5,240 bases of DNA from Helicobacter sp. (GTDB taxonomy: Bacteria > Campylobacterota > Campylobacteria > Campylobacterales > Helicobacteraceae), in the NCBI GenBank assembly GCA_014799985.1, contig JAAVGZ010000049.1, positions 5,119-10,358 of the forward strand. The letters are read 5' to 3'. Positions 4,684 to 5,240 of this stretch are shown in pieces. The number at the start of each line of letters is the position of its first letter. The first letter of the stretch is position 1. The translations under genes and the position numbers were made by a program. The notes under the pieces were generated by a model, which saw nothing but the letters and a program-made list of their open reading frames with translations, made no database searches and was not told where the DNA came from.

Positions 4684-5240
4684 ATGAAACGCAAAGTCGC
4701 AAACATTCTCTATATCCTAAGTACTCTTGGCGCGATTTGTGCGAGCTCTATCGTGTTATGCCTGCTCCTTTGGGTGCTTTGGCGTGGCTTTGCCGTGCTG
4801 GACGCGCATTTATTCTTTGGCAATGTCTCGCCACTATCGGCAATCTTGGGACAAAACGCGGTTTTTAATGGAATCTTCCCCGCGCTCATCGGCACTCTTT
4901 GGCTTGTGATTCTAAGCCTTTTGCTCGCAATCGCACCCGGAATCGGCTGCGGAATCTATCTTAGCTTCTATGCAACGCCTTTTCAAAAATGGCTCTTAAA
5001 CACAATGGTCGACATTTTAGCCGGGATTCCGTCTGTGATTATGGGGCTATTTGGCTTTTTGAGCATTCTGTGGCTCAAGAATCATTTGATGCCACAGGCA
5101 AATAGTTGTCTATTGCTCGCCGCCCTCTGTCTTGCCCTGCTCGTCTTGCCCACATTAATTGCCACGACAAAAGAAGCGCTTTTGTCCGTACCCCGAGACT
5201 TAATGCTCAACGCCCGCGCATTGGGGCTCAAAAAGGGCGC
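4684..5240 (+). CDS. pstA: PstA, phosphate ABC transporter permease subunit (3' end cut off by window)
   Basis: The first 185 residues of the second permease subunit are present; the frame is still open at the right edge. Hydrophobic segments lie at about 8-34, 68-92, 110-130 and 142-160. GTLWLVILSLLLAIAPGIG (70-88) and DILAGIPSVIMGLFGF (110-125) are strong PstA signatures. EALLSVPRDLMLNARALGLKKG (164-185) is the beginning of the cytoplasmic loop that docks on PstB. Two adjacent ATG codons (4681 and 4684) are possible starts; the second has better spacing from AGGA at 4673. It starts 9 bases after pstC (6 if the first ATG is used), so both are one transcript. pstB, and perhaps phoU, are expected next but are not visible. 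Confidence 0.93.
   Translation, partial: MKRKVANILYILSTLGAICASSIVLCLLLWVLWRGFAVLDAHLFFGNVSPLSAILGQNAVFNGIFPALIGTLWLVILSLLLAIAPGIGCGIYLSFYATPFQKWLLNTMVDILAGIPSVIMGLFGFLSILWLKNHLMPQANSCLLLAALCLALLVLPTLIATTKEALLSVPRDLMLNARALGLKKG

Noticed and set aside
1..5240. Search for mobile elements, CRISPR arrays, tRNA genes, toxin-antitoxin pairs or other accessory systems
   Set aside because: All of the sequence apart from the 107-bp divergent region is covered by recognisable conserved genes. No repeat arrays, integrase or transposase motifs, or tRNA-like folds were seen.

Overview
The window most likely comes from a Helicobacter-type member of the Campylobacterota with unusually high GC for that group. 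Three things point there. MoaD and MoaE resemble the Helicobacter forms as I remember them (MoaD ending in PPVCGG, MoaE with an APIWKYDL motif and a PLHGSGLF-like tail). A ribA gene sits directly beside moaD and moaE, an arrangement I recall from H. pylori. The intergenic promoter is T-rich with a TATAAT box and no clear -35, as is usual for the vegetative sigma factor of this phylum. The species cannot be named from this sequence alone.

Layout: two operons diverge from one short control region (about 2844-2950). Leftward, on the minus strand, run ribA, moeA, moaD, moaE and a mobB truncated by the window edge. These genes overlap by 1-11 bases or are one base apart. Rightward, on the plus strand, run pstS, pstC and a pstA truncated by the right edge. 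pstS and pstC overlap by 4 bases, and pstC and pstA are separated by 6-9 bases. Almost every base is coding; the divergent region of 107 bp is the only real non-coding stretch. No RNA gene, insertion sequence, CRISPR array or clear terminator was found.

How the genes work together: MoaD and MoaE form molybdopterin synthase, MoeA inserts molybdate into the adenylylated pterin, and MobB is a GTP-binding partner in making the guanine dinucleotide form of the cofactor. RibA opens riboflavin synthesis. Riboflavin and molybdenum cofactor synthesis both start from GTP, which may explain the grouping. PstS, PstC and PstA are the lipoprotein receptor and the two permease subunits of the high-affinity phosphate ABC importer; the ATPase PstB would be expected to the right of the window.

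I see no undescribed multi-gene system: the genes are recognisable housekeeping and nutrient-uptake genes. The most unusual signal is compositional. By hand scan, neither GATC nor GGCC occurs anywhere in 5240 bases, whereas GAATC/GATTC is several-fold over-represented. The divergent promoter region also has notable symmetry: a palindromic -10 box that can be read on either strand, and an inverted repeat over the pst -10 box.
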